A stretch of DNA of 64,000 nt from Betaproteobacteria bacterium (GCA_016713305.1 JADJPK010000005.1:1-64000); one strand, 5' to 3'. Counted from the first letter of the stretch, positions 8,161-16,346 are shown. Numbers and translations are program-made. The notes: generated by a model from the sequence alone, not told the origin.

Positions 8161-8616
8161 TTGAGCGTGCGCACAGCAGTGCAAGTGGGGCGAGTTCTAG
8201 GCGCGCTATTGTTTTTCGTGGCGGTCTGCCTGGGTGGAAGCCTCTTGCCACTCGAAGGCGTTCCAATTGGACAAGCGTTCGCGCAGTCCGACCCAATCGG
8301 CCGTGCATTCTCTGAAAGGCGAAGCGGGTTCCAAGTTTCAGGAGTAGGTGTCGTGACAAGGCTGCTCAGCGACGACGACGATGGAAGTCGGCATCAGCGC
8401 TTCATACTGAGATTGTCGTCAGGGCAGACGCTTCTCATTGCGCATAACGTTGACCTCGCGCCAAGAGTCGATCCCCTGCTACCAGGTGATATCGTGGAGT
8501 TCAATGGTGTGTATGAATGGAACTCAAAGGGCGGCGTGATCCACTGGACACATCATGATCCGGATCGCAGGCATCCGGGAGGGTGGTTGCGGCACAGAAA
8601 CAGAGTGTTTCAATGA
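8161..8616 (+). CDS. DUF3465 family protein, 151 aa
   Basis: The C-terminal 95 residues match the DUF3465 pattern: FQVSGVGVVTRLLSDD, SRHQRFILRL, LIAHNVDLAPRV, GDIVEFNGVYEWN and IHWTHHDP. An N-terminal hydrophobic segment (about residues 8-35) suggests export or anchoring. No ATG is in frame; TTG 8161 or GTG 8167 is the likely start. DUF3465 is an OB-fold-like family of unknown function. Confidence 0.85.
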   Translation: MSVRTAVQVGRVLGALLFFVAVCLGGSLLPLEGVPIGQAFAQSDPIGRAFSERRSGFQVSGVGVVTRLLSDDDDGSRHQRFILRLSSGQTLLIAHNVDLAPRVDPLLPGDIVEFNGVYEWNSKGGVIHWTHHDPDRRHPGGWLRHRNRVFQ

Positions 8617-8629
8617 GGGGGAGATTGAT

Positions 8630-8707
8630 GTCCAACCCACGCTTGCAACGGACCGCCAACAGCGTGCTTCGCCCGCCGCTGTCGTCCGTTGAAGCTCATC
8701 GTTAGGC
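8630..8707 (+). repeat. attC site
   Basis: GTCCAAC (8630-8636) to GTTAGGC (8701-8707), 78 bp. Confidence 0.85.
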
Positions 8708-8714
8708 AGCATGT

Positions 8715-9303
8715 ATGGCCAGACCTCTTCGCGACGACGGTGGTCCCGCCTTTCCACAGCCGTATCCGCCTCGCGCGTTCGAGAAGGCTATGGTTTTCGT
8801 GGACGGGACGAATTTTCTGAACCGCCTAAGAGAGTCGAATTTGCGGTTCGGCTCACTGAAACGCCTCTCGGACGCAGCAGTGCTCGGGCGAGAGCTCCCT
8901 GAGTTACTTCTACACGACGAAGGAGAAGCTCGAAAAGGCGACCGAGATTCATGGGTCTCAGTTTCTTGAAGGCTGTCGGATCGTCCTTGGAGACTCAGTG
9001 CCTTTGGGGAACGGAAAGTTTCGAGAGAAGGGCGTCGACGCGCTACTCGTGGCGGACCTGGTGTACCACGCTGCCCAGAAGAACTGTTCGTACGCGGTCG
9101 TGGTGTCGAACGACTCGGATTTTGCGCACGCGCTGCGGCGCGTCGAGGACTTCGGCTGCAATACGGGTGTGATTGCGATCGGAGTTCCGGCAGCGGAGCG
9201 GTTGCAGAATGCCTGCGACGATTACCACATCCTAGACGTCGCTTGGATGATAAAGGAGCGGTGGGCTACTGAATTGCCGAAGGACGCGCCCGATGCTGCC
9301 TAA
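8715..9303 (+). pseudogene. NYN-domain (LabA/PIN-like) nuclease gene, one frameshift
   Basis: ATG 7 bp after the core. The first part carries AMVFVDGTNFLNRL, the first acidic NYN motif; the frame then shifts near 8890. The continuation carries FREKGVDALLVADLVYHAA and VVVSNDSDFAHALRR, the second and third acidic motifs. Together they form a complete NYN/PIN-like nuclease of about 196 aa with conserved Asp residues. NYN domains cleave RNA; in cassettes they may act as toxins or defence effectors (inference). Stop is in the next inverse core. Confidence 0.8.
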
Positions 9304-9411
9304 CAGGTCGGTCGACTCGGACACGTTGCGGCAAGGGGCCGCACTGTGCCGTTGGAAAGCCTGCACCGAGCGGCCCCTTGTCGCAACGTGTCGGTCACCT
9401 TCACGTTAGCC
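9298..9411 (+). repeat. attC site
   Basis: GCCTAAC (9298-9304) to GTTAGCC (9405-9411), 114 bp. Long arms with GTTGCGGCAAGGGGCCG and its complement. Confidence 0.88.
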
Positions 9412-9427
9412 CTCTTGTTCAGTCGCC

Positions 9428-10040
9428 ATGCGTTATCAGGGTCGCATCACCCATGGAAGGATGAAAAGGGTTTGGATTCATTACGCCCATGGATGGCGGC
9501 GAGCAGGTCTTCGTACATATCAGTTCCTTTTCCAATCGGCGGCGTCGACCGAATGGAGAAGAGTTCGTAAGCTACGAACTCACGCGAGATGCCAAGGGCC
9601 GTGCCCAAGCCAATGCTGTTGCGTATGTCGGTGATTGGGACATGCCGTCCGCTCCCCGCGGCCGCAGTAGCATCCCTCCCATACTGTCTGTTTGCTTTCT
9701 CGTATTTGTCGTTGTCGTGGTTGTCGCCGGCCGCCTACCTGTCGCTGTACTTGCGCTCTACCTTGTAATGAGCCTCGTCGCTTTTGTTGCCTATGCCTTC
9801 GACAAGTCAGCCGCCTTGAGGGGGAAGTGGCGAGTCCAAGAAAGTACGTTGCACTTATTTGCCCTTCTTGGTGGGTGGCCGGGCGCCCTGGCTGCGCAAC
9901 GGCTGCTTCGGCACAAGTCGGCGAAGGTTTCTTTTCAAGCCATGTTCTGGGTCACCGTGGTGCTTAACTGCGGAGGGCTTGGCTGGTTGTTGTCGCCGGC
10001 TGGGGCGAGAACACTCAAATCGATTCTGGGTGCCGCGTGA
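9428..10040 (+). pseudogene. Cold-shock/DUF1294 fusion protein, copy 2 (frameshifted near start)
   Basis: Near-identical to 1270-1883 but broken at the other end: two single-base losses near 9451 and 9468 disrupt the start of the cold-shock domain. From 9489 the frame is open to the TGA at 10040 and gives an intact DUF1294 part (AFDKSAALRGKW, STLHLFALLGGWPGA, MFWVTVVLN). Recent duplication of a whole cassette including its attC. Function as for copy 1. Confidence 0.85.
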
Positions 10041-10041
10041 G

Positions 10042-10127
10042 GGCTAACATGGCGCTCAACCGCGCTCCCTTCGGTCGCTGGACGCTGCGCGGAAAGGCCG
10101 CGCAGCTCGTTTAGCCCTACGCGAGGC
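10042..10127 (+). repeat. attC site with GCGAGGC core
   Basis: GGCTAAC (10042-10048), first core GTTTAGCC near 10109-10116, then GCGAGGC (10121-10127), a TT-to-CG variant of GTTAGGC. Same doubled end as at 1885-1970. Confidence 0.7.
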
Positions 10128-10142
10128 GTCTCACACTTCCAT

Positions 10143-10550
10143 ATGAGCATCGACGAAGACATCCAGTGGCAGGACTCACGCATCCTGAGCGTTCGCATTA
10201 CGCCCGAAAAAGATCGGGTCGAAATGCGCCTCCTTTATCCAGAGGACTGGCAGTCCGATTCCTATGCCGAACGCACCGTTGTTTTCGAGAACGCGTACGG
10301 ATACAAAGAATTTGAGGGGCCATTTGTGGGCTCTCCGACCATCTTGTCCGCAAACGTTGTGGCGAAAAATGACAGATGGTCACAGCTTCGTTTGAAACCA
10401 ACGCTGGTTATCGGGAAATATTCAGTGAAAGCGTTTACCTTAAGGGTCGATAGTTTCACAAAGGCAGAAACAATGTCATCGCAGACGCCCAACCCTACAG
10501 TCGAGCGGACCTGCGCAAGAAGCCGCCCAGCCGCACAGCTTTCACGTTAG
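10143..10550 (+). CDS. Cassette protein of unknown function, 135 aa
   Basis: ATG 15 bp after the core. Beta-rich soluble protein with WQDSRILSV near the start and TVVFENAYGY near residue 45, echoing the 159-aa cassette protein at 1975. The frame runs through the attC, so the last 20 or so residues are attC-encoded and the stop is the TAG inside GTTAG. Function unknown. Confidence 0.7.
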   Translation: MSIDEDIQWQDSRILSVRITPEKDRVEMRLLYPEDWQSDSYAERTVVFENAYGYKEFEGPFVGSPTILSANVVAKNDRWSQLRLKPTLVIGKYSVKAFTLRVDSFTKAETMSSQTPNPTVERTCARSRPAAQLSR

Positions 10551-10552
10551 AA
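10487..10552 (+). repeat. attC site
   Basis: GCCCAAC (10487-10493) to GTTAGAA (10546-10552), 66 bp. Right half matches 6462-6527. Confidence 0.85.
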
Positions 10553-10555
10553 CTC

Positions 10556-10870
10556 ATGTTCGGCGCGTTCTCGTTTGTCGTCATCACGCAAGTCATCTTT
10601 GTCGCAGTGTGTGTCCCGTTCCTGGAAGCGGTGAAGGAGGAGTCGCCGGCTACCTACTCAGCGTGGGGCAATCCGAGCGCACTGGGCCTTATCTTGCGAA
10701 AGCGCGCGTGGTGGCCCTTCTCCGGCATGGTGCTGTCGCGGCAGTACCGAACCGCGCTAGCCGGTTGCCCGCGTTCTCGTGCGTGGGCCAGTTGGCTGCA
10801 CGTTGCTCAGTGGTTGCAGTTGGGAGGGCTCGCAGTGTTTGTTGTCTCCATCTTTCTCGGCGGGCGCTAA
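10556..10870 (+). CDS. Small membrane protein, 104 aa (copy 2 of duplicated cassette)
   Basis: The encoded protein is identical to 6531-6845, with silent differences (for example TAC/TAC-to-ACC context changes and CGA/CGG), so the reading frame has been kept while the DNA drifted. Two membrane segments. The duplicate lies behind a different cassette but keeps the same attC at its 3' end. Confidence 0.8.
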   Translation: MFGAFSFVVITQVIFVAVCVPFLEAVKEESPATYSAWGNPSALGLILRKRAWWPFSGMVLSRQYRTALAGCPRSRAWASWLHVAQWLQLGGLAVFVVSIFLGGR

Positions 10871-10874
10871 TGAG

Positions 10875-10952
10875 TTCTAACTCCTCCATCGAGCGGACTC
10901 TCTACGGCATGCTTCGCATGCCTGCGGTCGCCGCTCATGTCGAGCGTTAGAC
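10875..10952 (+). repeat. attC site
   Basis: TTCTAAC (10875-10881) to GTTAGAC (10946-10952), 78 bp. Copy of 6850-6927 with one internal change. Confidence 0.88.
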
Positions 10953-10959
10953 GGCACTC

Positions 10960-11289
10960 ATGGTCTTCGTCGTCCTGGCCCTCCATCTTCTCTCCCTCGT
11001 CATCGCCCTTTGGGCGTTCTGGGGCGCGTACAAGCTCGTGCGCGATGGTGGCTATTCGGCGGTAGCGACGAACTGCAAGGATGCACGGGCCGAGCAACTG
11101 CCGTCGCTCGCAAAGCAACACGCGACCGTTCTCGCGATCTTCGGCCTTTGGTTTCTCTTGGTCTTCATTGCCGTCATTGCGTTCAAGATTCCATTCTCAT
11201 CTTGGGCAGGCTTGTATTTCGCCGGTTTTGGCATCGTTATTGTTGGCAAGCGCATCATCGAGCGCCGGCATGGTTTGCAGCACACATAG
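10960..11289 (+). CDS. Small membrane protein, 109 aa
   Basis: ATG 7 bp after the core. Three hydrophobic segments: residues 2-24, 57-77 and 80-96. A polar, positively charged loop lies between the first two. No recognised family. Confidence 0.75.
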   Translation: MVFVVLALHLLSLVIALWAFWGAYKLVRDGGYSAVATNCKDARAEQLPSLAKQHATVLAIFGLWFLLVFIAVIAFKIPFSSWAGLYFAGFGIVIVGKRIIERRHGLQHT

Positions 11290-11304
11290 GGCCAGCAGGG
11301 TGCC

Positions 11305-11382
11305 GTCTAACCCTTCGCTGCACCTGACGTTCGCCAGCCGGCTGCGCCGTCTGTCGCCCGCAGATGAGCTCAAACGTTGGGC
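11305..11382 (+). repeat. attC site
   Basis: GTCTAAC (11305-11311) to GTTGGGC (11376-11382), 78 bp. Confidence 0.85.
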
Positions 11383-11389
11383 ACCTACG

Positions 11390-11962
11390 ATGCGGGCGCT
11401 CGTCATCCTGGGTGCTGTCATAGCCAACACTTGCGCCGCATGGGGCGGCGAGTACCTGGTGGAGGCGTCCGGGGAAGCGTGCGTCCATGGTCTCCATGCT
11501 CAACCTCCTGGGGGACCTTTCTCCGTTTTTCTGTTTTGCGACGACGGCGGCGGATCGAATATCGGTGTAATAGCGACGGACCCAGGGGCCGGCCCCGGAA
11601 AGATCGACCTCGGCAAATTGAAGGTCTGGGACAGATGGGACGTCAATGCACGATTCTGGCAAGACCCGGAATGGGCTACTGACGTAACCTCGTTCGCGTG
11701 GACAAGCGATCTTAAATCGCTCTACGTGGCAACGGGAGAGGTCTACGGAACGGGGGCTCTGTACAGATTGAACCTTGTCGAGAAGTCTTCGGAGAAGTTG
11801 TTCCCGACCGCCGAGAAGCGCAAGAGCATCGGTGATCGCTATAGCACTAGCGTGGAGATCAAGGCAGTGGATCCACAGACAAATACCGTGACCGTGGAGC
11901 TGTCCTACTTCTCCGAAGCGTCGTCGGCAACAGTGGTCGAGACCATTGTCGTCGGACGATAG
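11390..11962 (+). CDS. Secreted cassette protein, 190 aa
   Basis: ATG 7 bp after the core. Signal peptide (residues 1-17, LVILGAVIANTCAAWG), then a beta-rich domain. VTSFAWTSDLKSLYVATGE and ALYRLNL resemble one blade of a propeller-type sensor, but the protein is too short for a full propeller. Probably periplasmic; function unknown. Confidence 0.7.
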   Translation: MRALVILGAVIANTCAAWGGEYLVEASGEACVHGLHAQPPGGPFSVFLFCDDGGGSNIGVIATDPGAGPGKIDLGKLKVWDRWDVNARFWQDPEWATDVTSFAWTSDLKSLYVATGEVYGTGALYRLNLVEKSSEKLFPTAEKRKSIGDRYSTSVEIKAVDPQTNTVTVELSYFSEASSATVVETIVVGR

Positions 11963-12003
11963 GTGCTCAATGGTTTCACCTCGTATCGCGTTGAGACGTT
12001 TGT

Positions 12004-12070
12004 GCCCAACCCGGCGCTCCAAGGGACGCTCCGCCCGAGGGCGTCGCTCCCCTGAGCTAGGTCGTTAGAC
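12004..12070 (+). repeat. attC site
   Basis: GCCCAAC (12004-12010) to GTTAGAC (12064-12070), 67 bp. Confidence 0.85.
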
Positions 12071-12076
12071 CGCACT

Positions 12077-12376
12077 GTGTCCAGCATCGCTCTGCCTCCC
12101 GCCATCTCCCAGACACTTGGCCCGCTGGTTCCGGCGCTGGCGGCACGCGGTCTGCTGCCAGTGCGCTTCGCGGAGGCAGCTTCGTTCGGCAACTTCGAGG
12201 TTCACTTCGCCCGCAAGTCGCTGTCACTCTCAGTGGTTCGCGATCGGGGTCAGTTCCACGTCGGTGGCGCAGAGCGTGCCGTTCTTGAGCCTGCGGGTCT
12301 CTGGCGCAGCTTCAGCGGAGTGCAGTCCCTTGAAGCACCTCTGCTTGCGTGGGTTGAGTCGCATGGTGCGGTCTAA
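12077..12376 (+). CDS. Small cassette protein of unknown function, 99 aa
   Basis: GTG start 6 bp after the core; the TAA stop lies in the GTCTAAC inverse core. Helical N-terminus (residues 5-30), then short strands. No membrane segment or known motif. Confidence 0.65.
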   Translation: MSSIALPPAISQTLGPLVPALAARGLLPVRFAEAASFGNFEVHFARKSLSLSVVRDRGQFHVGGAERAVLEPAGLWRSFSGVQSLEAPLLAWVESHGAV

Positions 12377-12444
12377 CCCTTCGTTGCACCCGACCTGCTA
12401 CAGCGGGCTTCGCCCGCTTCCGCGGGCGGGTGAACTCAAACGTT
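12371..12444 (+). repeat. attC left part, interrupted by IS1182-family element
   Basis: GTCTAAC (12371-12377) through the hairpin arms to GTT (12442-12444). The element follows directly, and a GTTAGCC core resumes at 14209. Confidence 0.85.
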
Positions 12445-14208
12445 GAGGCTGTAGAAAAACCCCCGTTCTCCCCTTGATCGCCGATCTGGGCCTCGGCATC
12501 ATCGTCGCAACAGCGTTGCTGCGGAGAAGTCGCCGATGCCGAACTTCCGATCCGTCGACAGGAACCTCAAGTTCATCGCCGTCGACTTCGACGCGCAGAT
12601 CCTGCCCGGCACCTTCGAGCACGCCGTCAGTGTTCTGGTGGACCAGGAACTCGACCTCACGCCGTTCATCGAGACCTACCGTAACGACGCCACCGGCATG
12701 CCCGCGCACCACCCCTCGGTTCTTCTCGAGGTCATCCTGTTCGGCTACAGCCGCGGACTGATCAGCCCCCGCGCTATCGCCGCAGCCTGCCGGCAGCACG
12801 TGCTGTTCATCGCGCTGAGCGCGGACAGCCAGCCGGACTTCTCCACCCTCGCCGGCTTCGTGAGCCGCCGCGCTGAGGCGATCCAGTCGCTCTTCACCCA
12901 GGTGCTGGTGATCTGCAACCGCGAGGGCTTGATCGGCCACGAGATGTTCGCCATCGACGGGGTGAAGCTCCCGAGCAATGCGGCCAAGTCCCGCAGCGGG
13001 CTGCGCGAGGACTTCGCCCGCGAGGCGCAGAAGGTGGAACACGCGGTGGAGAAGATGTTGGCCGAGCACCACCGACAGGACGCCGCGAAGGTGGAGCCGG
13101 AGCAGGAGCAGAGGAAGCGGGAGGTCGACAAGATCGAGCGGCTTCGAACGCATGCGAAGCAGATCCGGACATGGCTGGAGAAGAATCCCAGGGACCGCCT
13201 CGGTGCGAGCGGCAAGCCGGTGCTGAGCAACCGCACCGACAACGAGTCGGCGAAGATGTCCACGGACAAGGGCGTCGTGCAGGGCTACTGCGGCGTGGCG
13301 GCGGTGGACGAGAAGCACCAGATCATCGTCGCCGCCCAAGCACACGGGACGGGCTCGGAACAGGCGCTGCTGCCGGGGATCGTGGAGGACCTCAAGCCCG
13401 TGCTGACCGAGGAGAGCGTGATCGTCGCGGACGCGGGCTACCACAGCGAAGCGAACCTCGCGCATCTCGAGGCCGAGAAGGTCGAGGCCTACATTGCCGA
13501 CCGTGGCTACCGGGAGCGCGACGAGCGCTACGCCGGACAGGACAAGCACAAGGCCAAGGACGACGCGCTCTGGGACAAGAGTCCGAAGGACCGGAAGCCG
13601 AAGCAGTTCCCGCCCTCTGCCTTCAGGTTTGCCGATGACCTGAGTTACTGCATCTGTCCCGCTGGGAAGCGCCTCTACCGGAGCGGGAACAACTGCAACC
13701 GCAGTGGGCTGCGATCGATCGGATTCAAGGGGACACAGACGGCGTGCAGCAACTGCAAGCTCAGAGCACAGTGTCTGCGCAAACCGGACAAGACACCGGT
13801 CCGTCAGGTAGCGCTATTCCTCGGCAAGCATGAGTCCGCGCCGGAGCGACCCATCGAGCGCATGCGCCGGAAGATCGACACCGAGCAAGGCCGCCGGATG
13901 ATCACCCGCCGCTTCGCGACGGTGGAGCCCGTGTTCGCGAATCTGCGGCACAACAAGGGGCTTGACCGATTCACGCTGCGAAGCAGGAAGAAGGTGGAGG
14001 GGCAGTGGCGGTTGTACTGCCTGGTTCACAACATCGAGAAGCTGATGAGGGCGAGGCAAGCGAGATGAGGGACATTGCGAGGACGAGAATCGAGACGTGT
14101 TTGCAATAGTCGCGATTGCCGCGTGCGACAGTCGCAAGCATCATGGAAAACGGTGTCCACGTATGATCGATACCATCTGGCCGCGCAGACGGCCTTTTCT
14201 ACAGCCTC
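12445..14208 (+). mobile_element. IS1182-family insertion sequence, copy 1, inserted in an attC
   Basis: 1,764 bp with terminal inverted repeats of 14 bp, GAGGCTGTAGAAAA at the left and its complement at the right. Flanked by GTT on both sides, which may be a 3-bp target duplication. One transposase gene on the + strand. Inserted exactly at the core of an attC, in the same orientation as copy 2. Confidence 0.9.
12536..14068 (+). CDS. IS1182-family transposase, 510 aa
   Basis: DDE transposase with the N-terminal DUF772-type domain (about residues 30-130) and a catalytic core; the likely triad is D141 (MFAIDGVKL), D299 (VIVADAGYH) and E464 (FATVEPVFANL). A cysteine cluster lies between (C372, C374, C387, C404, C407, C413), as in IS1182 relatives. 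Length is normal and the frame is intact, so the element may be active. Roughly 85-90% identical to copy 2, with the strongest divergence at residues 350-440. Confidence 0.93.
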   Translation: MPNFRSVDRNLKFIAVDFDAQILPGTFEHAVSVLVDQELDLTPFIETYRNDATGMPAHHPSVLLEVILFGYSRGLISPRAIAAACRQHVLFIALSADSQPDFSTLAGFVSRRAEAIQSLFTQVLVICNREGLIGHEMFAIDGVKLPSNAAKSRSGLREDFAREAQKVEHAVEKMLAEHHRQDAAKVEPEQEQRKREVDKIERLRTHAKQIRTWLEKNPRDRLGASGKPVLSNRTDNESAKMSTDKGVVQGYCGVAAVDEKHQIIVAAQAHGTGSEQALLPGIVEDLKPVLTEESVIVADAGYHSEANLAHLEAEKVEAYIADRGYRERDERYAGQDKHKAKDDALWDKSPKDRKPKQFPPSAFRFADDLSYCICPAGKRLYRSGNNCNRSGLRSIGFKGTQTACSNCKLRAQCLRKPDKTPVRQVALFLGKHESAPERPIERMRRKIDTEQGRRMITRRFATVEPVFANLRHNKGLDRFTLRSRKKVEGQWRLYCLVHNIEKLMRARQAR

Positions 14209-14215
14209 GTTAGCC
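14209..14215 (+). repeat. attC core GTTAGCC after the IS
   Basis: Seven-base core directly after the right inverted repeat; forms the 5' edge of the LysE cassette. Confidence 0.75.
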
Positions 14216-14232
14216 GTCACAAGGAATCGCCA

Positions 14233-14859
14233 ATGCTTGAAATTTCTTGGTTGCTATTTACTGTCGCTTCGCTCGTGCTGATCGTGACACCTGGGCAAGA
14301 TATGGTTCTCGTCATGTCACGCTCAATTGCACAAGGCGCTGCCGCTGGCGTTGCTACCGCTGCCGGTGTGAGGGTCGGCCTCGTGGGCCACACCGTCCTC
14401 GCCACGCTGGGGCTAGGTGCAGTCTTGCGCACTTCCGAGTGGCTATTTCTGGTCCTAAAGCTTGTTGGCGCGGCATATCTCGTTTACTTGGGCATCCAGT
14501 TGCTTCGCTCCAAAGAGCAGGTACTGGCCGTTTCGTCTGGTGCTCCGCGCTCGCTGCCGCGGTTGTTCCTGAATGGTGCGCTATCGAATGTCTCCAATCC
14601 AAAGGTCGCGGTCTTTTACTTCGCGTTCTTGCCGCAGTTTGTGTCGCCTGGTGCTGTCCACCCTACGCTGTGTGTGTTCGTCCTCGGCCTCGCGTTTGCT
14701 GCTCTCACTTTCTTGGTTAAGGGGCCAGTTGGTTTCAGTGCCGGCCTGTTGTCCGGTTGGCTGCGCTCTCGCCCCGGCTTCCTCGCGTGGATCTATCGCA
14801 CGAGCGGGGCCGTACTCATTGGCCTCGGCGTCAGGCTGGCGTTGGAGCGTCGCGCGTGA
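14233..14859 (+). CDS. LysE/RhtB family amino-acid exporter, 208 aa
   Basis: Typical length and motifs of LysE/RhtB transporters: TPGQDMVLVMSRS (residues 19-31), GVATAAGVRVG, KLVGAAYLVYLGIQLL and FLNGALSNVSNPKVAVFYFAFLPQF. Six membrane segments. Exports amino acids or derivatives by proton antiport; substrate not predictable. The only gene in its cassette, 17 bp after the core that follows the IS. Confidence 0.92.
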   Translation: MLEISWLLFTVASLVLIVTPGQDMVLVMSRSIAQGAAAGVATAAGVRVGLVGHTVLATLGLGAVLRTSEWLFLVLKLVGAAYLVYLGIQLLRSKEQVLAVSSGAPRSLPRLFLNGALSNVSNPKVAVFYFAFLPQFVSPGAVHPTLCVFVLGLAFAALTFLVKGPVGFSAGLLSGWLRSRPGFLAWIYRTSGAVLIGLGVRLALERRA

Positions 14860-14860
14860 C

Positions 14861-14932
14861 GGCTAACCCTGCGGTCAACACGGACGCTCCGCCGAAAAGC
14901 CGGCAGAGCGCCGGTTACCTTGAAGGTTCGGC
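14861..14932 (+). repeat. attC site
   Basis: GGCTAAC (14861-14867) to GTTCGGC (14926-14932), 72 bp. The core deviates from GTTRRRY at one base. Confidence 0.65.
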
Positions 14933-14995
14933 GTCGTCGCACGAGTGTAGGAGAGGTGTAGTCGTCTAGCCACTGTTCAATAACGGGAGGAAGTG

Positions 14996-15536
14996 ATGAA
15001 CGCACGGCGAAGCACCGGGTGTATAGCAATCACCTTCGGAGTTCTTGTAGGTTTGATGAGCGCGCAAGCCTGGTCGCAGCAGAAATATCAGATCACTAGG
15101 CCCCCCGTCGAGCAGCGCTCAGTATGTTCAACAGCACGCTATAGACGTTGATGACGCCGCCGGGCATCAAATCCGCGTTTACGAGATCAGGTACGAGTAC
15201 CCAAAGAAGGACTTCGCGCTCGCCGGAGTTCAGGTGCTTCAGGCGTTAACCCGCGGGATAAGCGACTACGTCGGCCTCAGTGGTCCTTTCACCACCTATA
15301 CCGTGTACACGCTTGAAGATGGCAATAAAGTATTCAGCCGTGGCACAGGCACTTCAATGATGACGACGGGTGCTAGTGGCAACTCGGTTGTCAAGTTCTC
15401 TGCCGTGGAGAATTATCTTGGGGGGACCGGCCGCTTCAAGGGTATTCGCGGTCAGGTCCTTATCAGTGGGGAGCGCGATGTGGTGGCAAAGTCTCTTACG
15501 CAGCAGTCGAATGGTGAGTACTGGATCGAGGAGTAA
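14996..15536 (+). pseudogene. Secreted barrel-like cassette protein, one frameshift
   Basis: ATG 14996 has a good ribosome-binding site (GGGAGGA). A signal peptide (residues 5-27, ending MSAQAWS) is followed by a frame break near 15120. Removing one T there restores a 180-aa protein through IDVDDAAGHQIRVYEIRYEY and LSGPFTTYTVYTLEDGN to a stop at 15536. The C-terminal YLGGTGRFKGIRG resembles the GxGxFxxxxG hallmark of dirigent/allene-oxide-cyclase-like barrels. Probably exported; function unknown. Confidence 0.65.
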
Positions 15537-15578
15537 AGCCTCGCTCCTTTGGATTCGCCAGCCTATGATCGGAACGAC

Positions 15579-15659
15579 GCCGAACATTGCGTTGCGCCGG
15601 ACCGGCAAGCAGCGGCGCTTCGCTTGCTGCTTGCCGGACGGTGAACGTTGACGTTAGGC
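15579..15659 (+). repeat. attC site, degenerate inverse core
   Basis: GCCGAAC (15579-15585) to GTTAGGC (15653-15659), 81 bp. Arms GGACCGGCAAGCAGC and complement. Confidence 0.75.
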
Positions 15660-15688
15660 GGCACAACGCCCGCGAAGCTTCCTCTGCT

Positions 15689-16168
15689 ATGAAAATCACT
15701 AGATTGCTCGGCTTCCTGTGCTTGATCGCGGCCGTGGTGTCAGCGGTGATCGGCGGAGCGATGTACTTCCAGAGTCCCAAGGGTGCATTTGCGCGGCTGA
15801 TTGGGCTCCTAATAATGTCGATCGGCGCTGGTGCGTTCGGGCTCTTAGGACTCGCGCTTCTGTCAATTGGGTCACCAAAGAGTAGGCTGAGGTCTATACA
15901 CCGCGATACGCCGTTCAATCGATCGCGGTTTCACGCTGGAATGCTGGTGGGGGTCGTCTTCGGGATCCTATCCATCTGGTATGCAATCGGAGCCGTCTGC
16001 ACGGGGGAGTTCGCGGGAGGTCGGGGGTCAACGGCTCCAACGCGTCTCTCGGAGAGCCCTGGCTGGTTTGCTGCCAACTTCATCTTCTTCTCTGGCTTGG
16101 GCGTCGGGCTACTCTGGGTTTGCTTGCCTCCAGTGCTCCGGATGTTCTTGCCAAGTGATCGAGAGTAG
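15689..16168 (+). CDS. Membrane protein, 159 aa
   Basis: ATG 15689 is chosen because it starts a hydrophobic segment and lies 29 bp after the core. Four membrane segments: about residues 4-26, 37-60, 83-103 and 127-150. No recognised family. Confidence 0.72.
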   Translation: MKITRLLGFLCLIAAVVSAVIGGAMYFQSPKGAFARLIGLLIMSIGAGAFGLLGLALLSIGSPKSRLRSIHRDTPFNRSRFHAGMLVGVVFGILSIWYAIGAVCTGEFAGGRGSTAPTRLSESPGWFAANFIFFSGLGVGLLWVCLPPVLRMFLPSDRE

Positions 16169-16179
16169 TACCCAGTGCC

Positions 16180-16308
16180 GCCTAACCCTTCGCTCAACAC
16201 CGGACCCTCCGCGGCGGGCTGCCTTGCCCGCGAGGCGCTCTCTGTCTATGCTGCCCCTCGCGGCCAAGCCAGCCCACCGCTCCTGGCCGGTTAGCTCAAA
16301 CGTTAGGC
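16180..16308 (+). repeat. attC site, long class (129 bp)
   Basis: GCCTAAC (16180-16186) to GTTAGGC (16302-16308). Arms with GGGCTGCCTTGCCCGCGAGG; loop CTGTCTATGC. Confidence 0.88.
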
Positions 16309-16328
16309 ATCGCAAGGGGATCGGTTGT

Positions 16329-16346
16329 GTTGTCCTAGTTGACAAC
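16329..16346. promoter_or_regulatory. Palindrome upstream of TumE/TumA-like pair
   Basis: GTTGTC-N6-GACAAC, a perfect 6-bp dyad 28 bp before the toxin ATG, with a further GTTGTTGTC half-site at about 16352-16360. Position suits an antitoxin operator (inference). Confidence 0.5.

Noticed and set aside
11255..12022. 255-codon - strand frame in the array
   Set aside because: Antisense to the exported 190-aa cassette gene and crossing an attC; His/Arg/Leu-rich shadow.
12398..13549. Long open frame on the - strand of IS copy 1 (383 codons) and its counterpart 16968-18620 (550 codons)
   Set aside because: Both are antisense to the transposase, low-complexity (Leu/Val/His/Arg-rich) and follow its codon pattern; shadows of a GC-rich gene.
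12445..14215. The IS as a true gene cassette with its own attC
   Set aside because: It has terminal inverted repeats and no inverse core before its right end; it interrupts an attC instead of owning one.
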